Below, one piece after another: positions 6,389-14,743 of a DNA stretch of 22,274 nucleotides. The DNA is from a virus. The DNA is taken from positions 1 through 22,274 of the IMG/VR virus record IMGVR_UViG_3300021957_000349; one strand, 5' to 3'. Made by a program: the position numbers and the translations under genes. The notes below the pieces were generated by a model that did not search any database, was not told where the DNA came from, and saw only the letters and a list, made by a program, of their open reading frames with translations. The first letter of the stretch is position 1. Every line of letters begins with the position of its first letter.

Positions 6389-7333
6389 ATATTTCTCAAA
6401 ATGTTTGTAAACAAGTCCCATGCGACTTTGATCAATAGTCCAATGTGCTTGTCCTAAATCTTGTAACCATTGGCTTCTATCTGGCTTTTGTGGGTTCATA
6501 ATATATTTTAGATCATGATTAGCAACTGCCCACGTAACTGCACTTTCTTCGCTTACGAAAGTTGGTATTCCTTTTATAACACTTAGCACACTGCTTGAAC
6601 TATTGTAAAAAACAGCACATCTTGCAGTTTTCATGCTTTGGTGTAATGTAACATTGATACTATCAATTAGTTCAACACCTTCTATGGAATTTACCCAACT
6701 CCAGTTGTGTTTTGTTTTGGTTCTATCTCTGTTGAGATCTCCTGGATGAGCTCTTACTTTGATTAATTCGTTCGTATACTCGCGTATTGTCTTTATTGAT
6801 TTTTTAAGCCATAATTCTTGATCAAAACCTTTTGCATTCCATCCGTTGTCTCGTTGTAAACAAATCAGTATATAATCGCCATTATTACTCCATGGAATTG
6901 CCTCTAAACCCAAACTAGACTTAACCATATTCCAGTGTTGATCTGAGCTATTTTTGTTTGCATAATTACCTGTGTTCCAAAAAACACTATCTAAGCTATA
7001 TCTTAACCACATGTTCTCGTGTTGATGGTGGAACTTAAAACAACTGCCGTCGATGCTCATAACTTTTGCACCATTGTCACGTTGTTTGTTTATTACAGAT
7101 TCTCTAAAATATATATGAGGACCACTATAACTCATACCTACCCATCCAAGAATTACTGCTAGTCGTGTATGATAGAGTTTACGATCTGGCATAGTTTCAG
7201 TTACCAAACAACGAGCACCATGTTTGCTTGCACCTTCAGCAAATGCTCTCATTATTTGCACTTTTATATTGTGATTTTTAATCTTTGGTAGTGTATTTAG
7301 ATACACTACAACATCATAATCCCATTTAGTCAT
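6377..7333 (-). CDS. Capsule-type glycosyltransferase domain, GT-B-like (318 aa)
   Basis: A 318-residue relative of the 291-aa protein and of the C-terminal half of the next gene upstream. Shared elements are LIKVRAHPGDLNRDR, CAVFYNSSSSVLSVIKGIPTFVSE (the nucleotide-sugar-binding segment of capsule-type transferases) and the tail RSQWLQDLGQAHWTIDQSRMG. The N-terminal half has VVVYLNTLPK and RCLVTETMPDRKLYHTRLAVILGWVG. The open frame extends 29 codons further upstream to 7420. I chose the ATG at 7333 because it overlaps the preceding stop (ATGACTAA) and the extension lies wholly inside the upstream gene. There is no clear ribosome binding site, which fits translational coupling. Substrate unknown. 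Confidence 0.65.
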   Translation of the reverse strand: MTKWDYDVVVYLNTLPKIKNHNIKVQIMRAFAEGASKHGARCLVTETMPDRKLYHTRLAVILGWVGMSYSGPHIYFRESVINKQRDNGAKVMSIDGSCFKFHHQHENMWLRYSLDSVFWNTGNYANKNSSDQHWNMVKSSLGLEAIPWSNNGDYILICLQRDNGWNAKGFDQELWLKKSIKTIREYTNELIKVRAHPGDLNRDRTKTKHNWSWVNSIEGVELIDSINVTLHQSMKTARCAVFYNSSSSVLSVIKGIPTFVSEESAVTWAVANHDLKYIMNPQKPDRSQWLQDLGQAHWTIDQSRMGLVYKHFEKYLPT

Positions 7334-9008
7334 TTGTTTTGTAGTTACTCTGTAGGATAAGCCATGCAGTACCGTTTGCCATTTCATCAGGAGTAAATTG
7401 GTTGTATGCAAGGTTGGCACATAATCTTTTTACCATTGCAGTTGTTGGCATGAAAGGTTTTTCAATTTTTGAAAGATCAGTATTTGCCAATGGCGCAGCG
7501 GCATTAGGACCCATGGTAAAAACAGGTTTGCCATAAATTAAACTTTCAACTGCGGCAATACTGTTATAGGTTACCATGCAATGAACATCTCTCGACAAAG
7601 CCATTTCCATGGTGTCATCATTGGTACGTATATGCCTACTTTGTTTTTCACGTATAACAATAGGTCGGTCTGTGTATGTTTTAATTTTTTCAGTGGTTTG
7701 CACTATCCATGTTTCAAGATTTATATTCCAGTAGTTGAGAGCTTTTTGACTTGGAGGACAAAGTAAAATATTAGTTCCAGGAGTGTGTGGCCAAATTTGT
7801 ATTCCAGTTTTTTTCAATCTGTCAGTAGGGCAATCACGGCGAATAACACTATTATATTGTAAATTGTTTTTTGTAATCCGATGATATAATTTGCCTTTAC
7901 CGTGCCCAAAGTAACCAGTGTCTATATAGTAAAAATCTCTGCCATCTTCGATAGCTTTGTGTATAACTTTTCTTTTTGCTATTCCTCTTACCACAATTGG
8001 AGTTGTGATAGGAATATCTGGTAACTGCTTGCTTCCAGCAAATACTCCAATTGAACCTTGTAAAAAACACTCTAGTATACCATCTACTTTTTTAACTTTT
8101 GTATCTACCATAACTTCATCCTCAACTAATCCAGCATCAATAATACCAACAACATTAGGCTTCTCAAACTGACGTGCTAACATTTTCAGTGATTGTGTAT
8201 AATCTTTATTATAAATTTTGTATGGATCACATAGTGATGTACACAATTCGCTGAATGTTAATTTGTGTTGTTCTGTTAATTGTAACTGGCTTACTGATCC
8301 AGTTTTTTTTGTTGATTCAAGGTATTCGTCTTTATAGGTATTCCATATGTCGGCATATTCGCAGTTACAATATTGTTCGAACCACGGTCCTCCTTCGGTA
8401 TAGTGTATGATACTGGGTTTATTTGTTTTGCTTTCTTTGTACCATCCTACTAACCAATTCCATTTAGGACTAACACTTCCAATATCTTTATCCAGGAGCC
8501 AACTAAATCTGTGCAGATATTTTCCAGTTGTTAGCGGATTGTTTACAAGTTCTTTAGTAACATGCTTATTGGCTTTATGACCACAGTTCCATACTACCAT
8601 AGAACTCCAATTTTTACGTGGATAAGCAGTTTGAACTTGTCCATCCATCTTTATACCTTCTTCAGGAGTATAATCATGATGTACACAGGTAACTGCTTTA
8701 GATTTTTTTACCTGTCGTAAAAGCGTTGCAATATCATCTAGCACCAGCATATCACAATCCATAAAAATTGCAGTGCCTTTAAATTGATTTAGCTCAGGAA
8801 TAAGAAATCTTGTAAATGTAAATTCAGTACTAGCTAATTTATCAACGTCGCGGCTATACCAACCTCGCATTTTTAGTTCATCTTGTTTGAGAAATACAAC
8901 GTCAACAGGTATGGTTGCATGCTTCAATATACTATATTTGCAAACTTCTGCCGCTATGGATTCACGACTATCCCAACCAATATAAACTGTGACTGAATCT
9001 AATTCCAT
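7326..9008 (-). CDS. Two-domain glycosyltransferase: GT-A domain fused to GT-B-like domain
   Basis: A 560-residue fusion. Residues 1-230 form a GT8-like GT-A domain: VTVYIGWDSRESIAAEV at the start, FTRFLIPELNQF, the metal-binding FMDCDMLVL (D84, D86) and IIHYTEGGPWFEQY (about 200-213). Residues about 280-560 match the two separate GT-B-like proteins of the island: FYYIDTGYFGHGKG, RPIVIREKQSR, CMVTYNSIAAVESLIYGKPVF and a closing FTPDEMANGTAWL. It probably adds two different sugars in sequence, or one domain is regulatory; the sequence does not decide. Its N-terminus overlaps the upstream gene by 10 bases and its end overlaps the next start by 8. Both domains look intact. Confidence 0.75.
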   Translation of the reverse strand: MELDSVTVYIGWDSRESIAAEVCKYSILKHATIPVDVVFLKQDELKMRGWYSRDVDKLASTEFTFTRFLIPELNQFKGTAIFMDCDMLVLDDIATLLRQVKKSKAVTCVHHDYTPEEGIKMDGQVQTAYPRKNWSSMVVWNCGHKANKHVTKELVNNPLTTGKYLHRFSWLLDKDIGSVSPKWNWLVGWYKESKTNKPSIIHYTEGGPWFEQYCNCEYADIWNTYKDEYLESTKKTGSVSQLQLTEQHKLTFSELCTSLCDPYKIYNKDYTQSLKMLARQFEKPNVVGIIDAGLVEDEVMVDTKVKKVDGILECFLQGSIGVFAGSKQLPDIPITTPIVVRGIAKRKVIHKAIEDGRDFYYIDTGYFGHGKGKLYHRITKNNLQYNSVIRRDCPTDRLKKTGIQIWPHTPGTNILLCPPSQKALNYWNINLETWIVQTTEKIKTYTDRPIVIREKQSRHIRTNDDTMEMALSRDVHCMVTYNSIAAVESLIYGKPVFTMGPNAAAPLANTDLSKIEKPFMPTTAMVKRLCANLAYNQFTPDEMANGTAWLILQSNYKTND

Positions 9009-9793
9009 CTTTCAATATCTTCTTCGCTAAGATATACGCCTTTCCATACTTCAATAATATGAGCAGGATCATTGCTATTGTTTACACCTTTATGCCAAAC
9101 ATTTGAAGGGATGTCAACTGGATTAGGTGGTGAAAGATCTTGGCGTTTTGGATCATCTGGTTCAGCTCTATTGCTTGTTAGCAAGTGTGCTTCACCGCTT
9201 ACAAGATTCCATGTTTCACTTCGGTTTTTGTGACGTTGCATACTTAGACTGCTATGAGGGTTAATCACAAGTTCTTTTACTGCAAATCCTTCACCCTTGT
9301 AAAGTTCTCTATAGTGTCCCCAATCTCTTTCTACTATCGGAGCTTCCCAATCTTTGAGTATCCAACTGCTTGAATTCTTTTTATCTGTACCACCAACACC
9401 AAAAGCAAAACCAACCTTTTTGATACCTGCTTTCTCTTCTAGTGTGGTACCGGGTTTCCTATCACCGCCATTTGCAAAAATAATTTCAGCTTCAGGATTG
9501 TATTCACGTATGTCTTGTATAAATTTAAGGCAACTATCGTCTGCATCGTAGTCATCATCAAAGCCTACAACTTTGTCAACCATTAAGAGTTCACTTATAA
9601 TTGCACCACGTTCTTCGAGTGGCATAAAAAATCTACCTTTTTTACGTTTTAACCAAGCATCACTGTTAATACCAACAACCAGTGTGTCGCCGAGAGCTTT
9701 AGCGGCTTTAAAATATTCAATGTGACCACTATGTATAGGATCAAATCCTCCAGTAACTAGTACTATAGTCTTTTGAGATTCTTCTTCAGCCAT
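8999..9793 (-). CDS. Bifunctional protein: RfaE2/HldE-like nucleotidyltransferase plus ManC-type cupin
   Basis: A 264-residue fusion. Residues 10-150 are a cytidylyltransferase-like domain with GGFDPIHSGH (15-24), the nucleotide-binding HxGH-type motif, and NSDAWLKRKKGR, as in the adenylyltransferase half of HldE (heptose-1-phosphate adenylyltransferase). Residues about 158-262 are a cupin resembling the mannose-6-phosphate isomerase domain of ManC: WGHYRELYKGEGFAVKELV, LSMQRHKNRSETWNLVSG (metal ligands likely H188 and E193), VDIPSNVWHKG (H234), then VYLSEEDIERW. It could both interconvert a sugar phosphate and activate it with a nucleotide. Substrate is unknown. It overlaps neighbours by 8 and 10 bases in the island operon. 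Confidence 0.75.
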   Translation of the reverse strand: MAEEESQKTIVLVTGGFDPIHSGHIEYFKAAKALGDTLVVGINSDAWLKRKKGRFFMPLEERGAIISELLMVDKVVGFDDDYDADDSCLKFIQDIREYNPEAEIIFANGGDRKPGTTLEEKAGIKKVGFAFGVGGTDKKNSSSWILKDWEAPIVERDWGHYRELYKGEGFAVKELVINPHSSLSMQRHKNRSETWNLVSGEAHLLTSNRAEPDDPKRQDLSPPNPVDIPSNVWHKGVNNSNDPAHIIEVWKGVYLSEEDIERWN

Positions 9794-9968
9794 TTTCTAC
9801 CTCTTTCTTTAGTTCATCTCTACGCATTGTCATCCAACTTATAGCAGTGTGTATATGACCTGTTGCACTTGGACGGAGATGACTTTGTGCAAACTTAATC
9901 TCATCTTCCAGTATAAAAATACGTTCAAGTTTCTGTGTTTTTGTTCTTGTCATTTCAGTGTCTATCAT
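9786..9968 (-). CDS. Small coiled-coil-like protein (60 aa)
   Basis: A 60-residue charged, mostly helical protein (MTRTKTQKLERIFILEDEIKFAQ), with heptad-like hydrophobic spacing and no catalytic motif. The frame is open up to 10013, but I chose the ATG at 9968. It follows the preceding gene's stop by 11 bases, has TAGG eight bases upstream, and the longer form would lie inside the HAD gene. Its end overlaps the nucleotidyltransferase-cupin gene by 8 bases. It may be an adaptor for its neighbours, but this is a guess from position only. Confidence 0.55.
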   Translation of the reverse strand: MIDTEMTRTKTQKLERIFILEDEIKFAQSHLRPSATGHIHTAISWMTMRRDELKKEVENG

Positions 9969-9979
9969 TATATACCTAC

Positions 9980-10384
9980 TTAATTGTAACCCTTGTTTCT
10001 TTTTACATTCCAAGCAATAGCAGTTTGTAGTCCACCTGGCTTGTTATCGTTTACAACAATACGTTCACCGTGATGTACTCCAAATATAGCACGGTCATAA
10101 CGTAGTCCATGACTGTTGATAAACTCTAAAGTTTTTTGTTTAACATCCTCATGTCTGGCAGTCATTATTATAATCATATCATCTGCAGGAATCTGTGCCC
10201 ACATCTCTTTCACTCCAGGCAAAAGTGTATCATTTTCATATGGATGCTGATTAACTTCTGCAATGGTACCGTCAATATCAAAAATCCAAGTATGTCCTAG
10301 GTTTTTGCTTAGTTCAAACGGAAACACCTCTGCTACCTTACTAGTAGGATAGTTTGCTCTGTCGTAATCAAAATCTTCTATCAT
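9980..10384 (-). CDS. HAD-family phosphatase (134 aa)
   Basis: A compact haloacid-dehalogenase hydrolase. Motif I is WIFDIDGTIA (D36 the probable nucleophile, D38 the general acid), motif II is IIIMTARHED (T75), and the acidic motif IV region is RIVVNDNKPGG (about 108-118, D113). With no cap domain it resembles small phosphatases of the KdsC/GmhB type that dephosphorylate sugar phosphates, and similar ones found in capsule loci. Coupled by a 4-base ATGA overlap to the nucleotidyltransferase-kinase fusion, it probably acts on the same pathway intermediate. The motifs make the family safe; the substrate is open. Confidence 0.8.
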   Translation of the reverse strand: MIEDFDYDRANYPTSKVAEVFPFELSKNLGHTWIFDIDGTIAEVNQHPYENDTLLPGVKEMWAQIPADDMIIIMTARHEDVKQKTLEFINSHGLRYDRAIFGVHHGERIVVNDNKPGGLQTAIAWNVKRNKGYN

Positions 10385-11901
10385 AATATTTTTTTTATTC
10401 CTCTATTAAGCCAAAAAAGTCCATTATAAAAACTGCCAATAATACTGTCAATATCATCTTTGGCATATCCACTTAGTGAAAGCCATATCAGTCCATGTAG
10501 TAAATCTATACTAGGCATATCAGACATCAATTCTTCAAATACGTCTTGAGCAATTCTAGCAGTATCTGGTTCACCCATGAGTATTTCGCAAGTGTCATTG
10601 TCAATATGCAATTTGAATTTTCGCTGATTGAATGTATCATAGCCACCAACTGCACTGTAGTATACTTTTGCAAAATCGTATAGTGGATCACCGTATATTC
10701 CAGGTTTATAAAAACTTCCGCGAGGATCAATAAACCATGCTTTGAGATTCTTATCAATTATGGTATTGCTAAATGTAGGGTCACCATGTATAGGTGTGAA
10801 TGTATCTGTTTGAAGAGCTGCATCAATTTTATCCCACCATGTATTGTAGCGAGGATGAAATAAGTTGTAACATTTTACACCGTTGACTGTGAAACTTTCT
10901 CGGTCAAAATTTGGAATAATCTGTTGAACACTCTTTACTCTGTTTTGTGTTTTTGATATATACACGTTTGTAATTGCTTGCTCATTTGCAACTCGCTCAC
11001 TTCTACTGTGTAAATCATCTAGAGTATAAATGATATCACTTAAAATACTGCGTTGTTCTCTCGGTGTCAGGTCGTCCAGTTCCCAAATGTGTTTGCCATT
11101 GATACGTTGCATGGTAAAAGGATCTGTGCTAACTACGTCGGGTATGCGAATAAATCCAAGGTCCTGTGCATCTTTGTACCAAATAATTTCATGTTCAATT
11201 AAATGTTTATAGTTTGGATCAATTGCTTGTTTCACTACTGTTTTGTCGAGTATATCAACTTGATTGAAAAATCTGCTAAGTCCAATTCGACTGTTGTTTT
11301 CTTCTATACTGGCGAAATCACCAAGTTCTTCAAGTTCAGTTGCAACCACTGTGTCGTATTCAAGAATATTCTTACTAAACCATTTCACAAATTCACCACT
11401 TGCTGGAGGAATGGTAAACTGTCTGCGTTGAAAAAAGTAGAATATTCCTGGAACTCCAGTTACTTCACTAGTGATTTCTTGTAAACCAGTTTCTTGGTAA
11501 CTCCACCTACAGGTAAAAGCATCTGTAAGATACACAAGAGGTCGATCCGCATGGTCTGGAAACGCAGGAAGTTCTTTGATAATAAGATCACTCCACGTAA
11601 GAAGTACAGGATCATCTTCAGGTACAAGTTTAAGTGCAATATCAATGCCACTACAAGTTCCTTTTTGATCTGTTTTAATCAGTTTATACTCGACTTGTGG
11701 AGTGTCAACTTGCAAGTAGTTTTCCAATTGGTCATATAGGTAGTCACCAATAATAATAAACCTTGCAGACGGAAATTTATCAAACAGATGATATAACAAC
11801 GGTTTACCATGCACACTGACCAAGCACTTGGGTTTGTTCCATGTATGATGTCTTAATCGGCTGCCTCTGCCGCCAGCTTGTACTATTACTGTTAGTGTCA
11901 T
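10381..11901 (-). CDS. Nucleotidyltransferase fused to APH/choline-kinase-like kinase (LicC-LicA type layout)
   Basis: A 506-residue fusion. Residues 1-220 form a sugar- or choline-phosphate nucleotidyltransferase with QAGGRGSRLRHHTWNKPKCL (8-27), the NTP-binding signature, followed by VHGKPLL and TWSDLI (102-107). Residues about 230-506 form an aminoglycoside phosphotransferase/choline-kinase domain with the catalytic loop IHGDPTFSNTII (371-382; D374, N379), the metal-binding IDPRG (391-395) and YGDPLYDFAKV. Kinase plus nucleotidyltransferase in one chain would phosphorylate and then activate one molecule as an NDP derivative. A similar fusion, LicCA, makes CDP-choline for phosphocholine decoration in Treponema denticola, but here the substrate could equally be a sugar. 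It shares 4-base overlaps with both neighbours. Confidence 0.75.
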   Translation of the reverse strand: MTLTVIVQAGGRGSRLRHHTWNKPKCLVSVHGKPLLYHLFDKFPSARFIIIGDYLYDQLENYLQVDTPQVEYKLIKTDQKGTCSGIDIALKLVPEDDPVLLTWSDLIIKELPAFPDHADRPLVYLTDAFTCRWSYQETGLQEITSEVTGVPGIFYFFQRRQFTIPPASGEFVKWFSKNILEYDTVVATELEELGDFASIEENNSRIGLSRFFNQVDILDKTVVKQAIDPNYKHLIEHEIIWYKDAQDLGFIRIPDVVSTDPFTMQRINGKHIWELDDLTPREQRSILSDIIYTLDDLHSRSERVANEQAITNVYISKTQNRVKSVQQIIPNFDRESFTVNGVKCYNLFHPRYNTWWDKIDAALQTDTFTPIHGDPTFSNTIIDKNLKAWFIDPRGSFYKPGIYGDPLYDFAKVYYSAVGGYDTFNQRKFKLHIDNDTCEILMGEPDTARIAQDVFEELMSDMPSIDLLHGLIWLSLSGYAKDDIDSIIGSFYNGLFWLNRGIKKIL

Positions 11902-12635
11902 AGTTGAACAATTCTATCTGGTAATGGTATATCCCATAGCTTTCTTTTACGCCAGTAGTATAAGCCATTTGGCATAGCAGGATAATTGTTATACACGTGT
12001 TGAAAACTAAGATCACTAAACACAAAACTCTCCAGTTTCCATTTGCGTCTTGCTCTCATACAGTGAAACACACTGTCAATATTACGTGCAAAAAGATATT
12101 GTTCCATTTCATCTGATGTAACTTCTACAAGTTCACGCCAGTTAAGATTGGCTCTAAATAATGCTACTCCAAAGGTCCATGCATCACATGGTTTGCTATC
12201 ACCTTTACGTACTTGAGTGCTATAAAAATCTAAACTAAAACCATCTAGATTGTTCTCAACCAAGTACTGCTCTGCACGGTGTAATTTTTCATTGACAATC
12301 TCAAAGTTGTGTGTTAGAAACAGAGTATCATCAGCATCGATCATCCAAAACAAATCTGCATCTTTGCTCTGCTCAAATCCAGTTAAATTTGCAGTTGCCA
12401 TGTTGCGTTTTGAACTTTTAAGTTGTTGCACATAAGTTACTAAACTTCTGTCGCTTTCAATTAGCTCAGCAGCTGGATAATCATAAGCAAAACAATTGTG
12501 TAGTTTTTCTGAGAGTGCTTTGTTGTCGCATAAAACAAAAGTTTTGTAGTTTTTAAATGTTTCCAACCAGAATCTTAAACACAAAAGTGTATGAGGAACA
12601 TCTCTATCAATTTTTAAAAAAACATTTGTTTTCAT
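11898..12635 (-). CDS. Glycosyltransferase-like protein, GT-A type with DADD motif
   Basis: A 245-residue protein whose central segment DADLFWMIDADDTLF (about 92-106) carries a DxDD metal-binding motif, between a typical N-terminal strand-helix half and a C-terminal aromatic-rich half (RARRKWKLESFVF, NGLYYWRKRKLW). The first residues (MKTNVFLKIDRD) are strand-like. This is a GT-A-type transferase by motif, though family membership is less clear than for the 251-aa enzyme. Its ATG overlaps the cupin stop (TAATG) and it shares four bases with the next gene, placing it firmly in the operon. Confidence 0.6.
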   Translation of the reverse strand: MKTNVFLKIDRDVPHTLLCLRFWLETFKNYKTFVLCDNKALSEKLHNCFAYDYPAAELIESDRSLVTYVQQLKSSKRNMATANLTGFEQSKDADLFWMIDADDTLFLTHNFEIVNEKLHRAEQYLVENNLDGFSLDFYSTQVRKGDSKPCDAWTFGVALFRANLNWRELVEVTSDEMEQYLFARNIDSVFHCMRARRKWKLESFVFSDLSFQHVYNNYPAMPNGLYYWRKRKLWDIPLPDRIVQL

Positions 12636-12985
12636 TAGGATTTAGATCCAATGGTCCTTCTTTGTATATCATCATGATTAAACTCGGCCCAGTATAATTC
12701 AAATGCAACACCATCTTCTATACCTTCGAACTGATGTATCTTGCCTGGCTTAACTTGTGTAAAATCTCCAGGACCTAGTATTGTTTCATCAACCAACCCT
12801 TGTTGTTCACCATCTTGCCATACTCTTACAATCATTTTTCCAGACTCAACAAAAAAACCATTCCATTTAAATCTGTGTTCATGCTCACTGCATTTAAAAC
12901 CTGCTTTGTATTCAATGCGATGAAACTCTAATACTCCGTTTGCGTGTATCAATTCTGTAGAACCCCATATTTTGCCTGCTTTCAT
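12635..12985 (-). CDS. Stand-alone cupin protein (116 aa)
   Basis: A single-domain cupin. The first cupin motif is HEHRFKWNGFFVESGKM (about 37-53), with two histidines and a glutamate as probable metal ligands. The second is GPGDFTQVKPGKIHQFEG, with a further histidine. Many such cupins are sugar-phosphate isomerases or epimerases. The frame could begin one codon earlier at a TTG (12988), but the ATG at 12985 overlaps the preceding stop by one base (TGATG) and is preferred. It is distinct in sequence from the cupin half of the fusion at 8999-9793, so the two are not simple duplicates. Substrate unknown. Confidence 0.75.
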   Translation of the reverse strand: MKAGKIWGSTELIHANGVLEFHRIEYKAGFKCSEHEHRFKWNGFFVESGKMIVRVWQDGEQQGLVDETILGPGDFTQVKPGKIHQFEGIEDGVAFELYWAEFNHDDIQRRTIGSKS

Positions 12986-13746
12986 CAATGATTCTCCATT
13001 ATTGTAAGATTTTTATCTATCCATGGTAGTACTAAATCTCTTTGTCGTAGATGACCAAATTTGGTAATACTTTGAACTACACATTCAGGAAGTAATTGTG
13101 TATCTTCTGCAATGCTATATAAGTTTGTTTTGTCTGGATCCATTGGTTCAATATTGCTTCGATACACGAGTATGTGTATCCAAGGATCGTTGATTTCCTT
13201 TCTGAAAAATCCAGATCTACAATCCCAACCGTTTACACTCAACATATAGATCAACATAGGCAATGTAAAATTATATTTGTGATCCATTCTGGCATGGAAC
13301 TCTTGCTTGTTGTATTCTATATTGGTTGTTTGCGGTACTGATAAAACCAACATCGAATCTGTAGTTGCAATGTGCCACCAATTTTTTAATGTCATGTATG
13401 GATTGGTTTGATACTGTAGTACATCATATGCCCATAAAATATCAAAATTTTTTTTTGGTCGTGTGATAGAGTTCACATTTTCTCTTTGAAAAGCAATATT
13501 ATTGTGCTTGACGTTTAGTTTGTCGAGGTCATTTACAATTGTACACTTGATATTAAGTGGCAACTTTTGCTTATCTCTAGTGACTGCGTTTGCCCACCAT
13601 TGTATATCCAGTGCTTCTGGATCACTTCCAATGCCAACAACAGTTCCAACACTTTCCATGAAGTCGTCGTATTCATATAGATATTTGATAATATTTTCAT
13701 AGCAGTGATTAAATTTTTCTTCGGAACTTGAAAAACTACTGTTCAT
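12985..13746 (-). CDS. Class I SAM-dependent methyltransferase
   Basis: A 253-residue protein with a methyltransferase-like core: TVVGIGSDPEALDIQWW (about 35-51) as SAM-binding loop, CTIVNDLDKLNV as the strand with the acidic ribose-binding residue, and FDILWAYDVLQY (101-112) in the position of the post-IV motif of Methyltransf_11-type enzymes, followed by LVLSVPQT. It probably methylates a sugar, lipid carrier or small molecule made by the island. The glycine loop is shorter than classic GxGxG, so the fold is likely but not certain. It starts one base after the uvsY-like stop codon and heads the island operon. Confidence 0.65.
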   Translation of the reverse strand: MNSSFSSSEEKFNHCYENIIKYLYEYDDFMESVGTVVGIGSDPEALDIQWWANAVTRDKQKLPLNIKCTIVNDLDKLNVKHNNIAFQRENVNSITRPKKNFDILWAYDVLQYQTNPYMTLKNWWHIATTDSMLVLSVPQTTNIEYNKQEFHARMDHKYNFTLPMLIYMLSVNGWDCRSGFFRKEINDPWIHILVYRSNIEPMDPDKTNLYSIAEDTQLLPECVVQSITKFGHLRQRDLVLPWIDKNLTIMENH

Positions 13747-13748
13747 TG

Positions 13749-14207
13749 TTATACCTGTACATCTTCCATTCCGGCAGTTCTAAGACGTACAATATGCCCT
13801 AGTTGCCATTGTTTAGTATCTAAGCCTTTCATTATGCCAAGATACTTATTACGCAGTAGAGCAACCTCGTTAATTAATGTTTCGAAGTCAATTACTTCGT
13901 CTTCGCCATCAACGTATTTTTCTGCATCACGACTGGTAAGTGCTCTTGCATATCCTTCCAAATATTTTTGAAAGTGTTTGCGTCTTATCTGCCTAAGTTT
14001 AATGTTTAGAAAGTTTAGTACTGCTTCAATTTCTTGCAGTTGATTGAACCGATGTTCAGTGAGTCCTGGCAATGCTTTAATATTTTTTTCAACAAGTCCG
14101 CCTACTCTACATTCACTCTTGGCTATTTCCAACTCATGCTCATAATAAGTGAGAAACCCAGGAATCTCTGAAAGGTTGTTTACAATTTTATTATAATATT
14201 GGCTCAC
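13749..14207 (-). CDS. uvsY: UvsY-like recombination mediator
   Basis: A 152-residue, highly helical basic-acidic protein. The C-terminal pattern, RDAEKYVDGEDEVIDFETLIN, LLRNKYLGIMKGL, then IVRLRTAGMED, follows the order seen in T4 UvsY (a charged ADKDVLKVD-type stretch, a helix, then RAFEAG at the end). The length is close to the 137 residues of T4 UvsY. UvsY loads UvsX recombinase on gp32-covered single-stranded DNA, so a copy beside uvsX and gp32 makes sense. Identity is from pattern comparison by eye and similarity is low, so a search is needed before naming it firmly. It overlaps the previous gene by 4 bases. Confidence 0.65.
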   Translation of the reverse strand: MSQYYNKIVNNLSEIPGFLTYYEHELEIAKSECRVGGLVEKNIKALPGLTEHRFNQLQEIEAVLNFLNIKLRQIRRKHFQKYLEGYARALTSRDAEKYVDGEDEVIDFETLINEVALLRNKYLGIMKGLDTKQWQLGHIVRLRTAGMEDVQV

Positions 14208-14743
14208 TTAGTGGCATCCATTAACCATTGATTATAAAGTATTGTAGCACAATCATCTAACTGTGTCAACTCCTTTAACTTTTCTAAAACATTTCCTTCA
14301 ACTATATCAGCCAATTCAATAATTTTATACGCAGATGGTTTGATCATGTTACTAAAATCCATTATTAGTTGAGCATATTCTTCAATGGTTTTTGCGCCAC
14401 ATGCTTTACTCATTCTCTCCCAAACTGTATCACTGTGTAGTTTGCGAAACCTTGTTGCTGCCCACATTGAAGTTTTCAAATCACTGCACACAATACCTAA
14501 ATAAGAATGCTTATTTTGTATGTGGTAATCAGCGTCATGACTAGGCAAACTAAGCCAATACCTGCTTGCATTAGCAATATAAGCATCTTTTTCTGCATCA
14601 TTGTCAAATACAAAACTACGTTTTAGTTTTGCTCTTTCCTTAAGGATAACACATCTGTTTGATTTTATACTAACACCTTTTGAATCAATCAGTCCGGTAA
14701 CAATGTCTCCACAACATCCTCCCATGTACAGTACAATGTCCAT
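14204..14743 (-). CDS. Unrecognised protein with GGCCGD N-terminus (179 aa)
   Basis: A 179-residue protein of unknown function. The N-terminus MDIVLYMGGCCGDIVTGLID has the shape of a strand followed by a glycine-rich loop and helix, as in nucleotide- or PAPS-binding folds, but it lacks a Walker A lysine pattern, so no activity is proposed. A cysteine pair (C10, C11) is notable. The rest is helical with tryptophans. It overlaps uvsY by 4 bases (ATGA) and the next gene upstream by one (TAATG), so it belongs to the recombination operon. It may be a metabolic passenger or a partner of the neighbouring unknowns. Confidence 0.65.
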   Translation of the reverse strand: MDIVLYMGGCCGDIVTGLIDSKGVSIKSNRCVILKERAKLKRSFVFDNDAEKDAYIANASRYWLSLPSHDADYHIQNKHSYLGIVCSDLKTSMWAATRFRKLHSDTVWERMSKACGAKTIEEYAQLIMDFSNMIKPSAYKIIELADIVEGNVLEKLKELTQLDDCATILYNQWLMDATK

